Of a stretch of DNA of 35,584 nt, positions 35,268 through 35,584 are shown one piece after another; within the stretch, counting starts at the first letter, position 1, and each line of letters starts with the position of its first letter. The position numbers and the translations under genes were made by a program. Under the pieces are notes generated by a model that was given only the letters and a program-made list of their open reading frames with translations, did not search any database and was not told where the DNA came from. Origin of the DNA: Actinomycetota bacterium (GTDB lineage: Bacteria; Actinomycetota; Actinomycetes; JACCUZ01); the NCBI GenBank assembly GCA_030841025.1, contig JAVEDJ010000179.1, positions 1 through 35,584 on the forward strand, given 5' to 3'.

Positions 35268-35584
35268 ATGGACCAGCGCACAACCCCGGACCTCGCTACC
35301 TTCCGTGAGCTGGCGCGCACGCGACGAGTCGTCCCGGTCACGCGTCGACTGCTCGCAGACGGCGAGACGCCGGTCGGCGTCTACCGCAAGCTCGCGGCCA
35401 ACCAGCCGGGAACCTTCCTGCTGGAGTCGGCGGAGCACGGGCGCGTCTGGTCGCGCTACTCGTTCATCGGGGCGAAGTCCCGCGCGACGCTGACCGAGCG
35501 CGGCGGTGAGGCGCACTGGCTGGGTGAGCCGCCGACCGGTGTCCCGACGTCCGGCGATCCGCTGCGCGCTCTGCGCGAGACCAT
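35268..35584 (+). CDS. trpE: anthranilate synthase component I, N-terminal part (3' end outside window)
   Basis: First committed enzyme of tryptophan synthesis, making anthranilate from chorismate with TrpG. About 105 residues are present, cut by the window end; the ORF track omits it because it has no stop. The N-terminal domain shows [32 protein letters not shown], the tryptophan-feedback site FLLESAEHG and [17 protein letters not shown] chose ATG 35268 because a -10 lies 7 nt upstream; in-frame ATG 35259 and GTG 35187 would put that -10 inside the gene. The intact LLES motif suggests normal feedback inhibition. Confidence 0.92.
   Translation, partial: MDQRTTPDLATFRELARTRRVVPVTRRLLADGETPVGVYRKLAANQPGTFLLESAEHGRVWSRYSFIGAKSRATLTERGGEAHWLGEPPTGVPTSGDPLRALRET

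Overview
The window is a high-GC, gene-dense chromosomal segment of an actinobacterium (class Actinomycetes). The evidence is the gene order murC-ftsQ-ftsZ-pgeF-yggS-sepF-yggT-divIVA, a PriA-type HisA, a split histidine cluster, an orphan EspI/MinD-like ATPase, many GTG starts with 4-base stop/start overlaps, and an actinobacterial-type translational T-box before ileS. murC lies directly before ftsQ, and ileS is a Streptomyces-like type 2 gene, so it is not a mycobacterium. The order or family cannot be fixed from sequence reading alone. No tRNA, rRNA, CRISPR array, IS element or phage gene was seen.

Region 1 (1-6650) is the downstream half of the division and cell-wall cluster. It holds the end of murC, ftsQ, ftsZ (its own promoter region, flanked by palindromes), pgeF, yggS, sepF, a YggT-family membrane protein and divIVA, closed by a strong hairpin. 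Together these genes make the last cytoplasmic muropeptide precursors, assemble the Z ring and mark the poles.

Region 2 (6680-15780) has an unrecognised 159-aa gene and a large type 2 ileS read leftward from a T-box leader. On the other strand are a Lys/Ala-rich protein ending in a DksA/TraR zinc finger, lspA (apparent CTG start), a polyprenyl glycosylphosphotransferase, an RluD-type pseudouridine synthase and an ElaA-like acetyltransferase.

Region 3 (15780-24600) has two secreted proteins, convergent with each other: a GH25/DUF1906-like protein with a peptidoglycan-binding domain, and an 826-aa metzincin-like protease whose C-terminal HNH (DUF1524-like) domain appears to have lost its catalytic residues. 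dnaE1 follows, then a membrane protein with DivIVA-like C-terminal motifs, and a YbaK-type Cys-tRNA deacylase.

Region 4 (24570-35584) is histidine/tryptophan biosynthesis: hisD-hisC-hisB plus a spermidine-synthase-like gene, then hisH, a small membrane protein, priA, a RidA-family gene and hisF. Two identical 53-bp palindromic repeats separate hisF from leftward genes (TIGR03085 protein, MinD-like ATPase). hisI and the start of trpE end the window. hisG and hisE are not here.

The most general pattern I found is regulatory. At least seven genes (rluD, the DUF2567-like gene, the Lon-N gene, hisD, hisH, the TIGR03085 gene, hisI) have a -10-like hexamer exactly 6 nt before the start codon, and trpE has one at 7 nt. 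This predicts widespread leaderless transcription in this stretch. I found no obvious new multi-gene system; the candidates worth a second look are in the findings.
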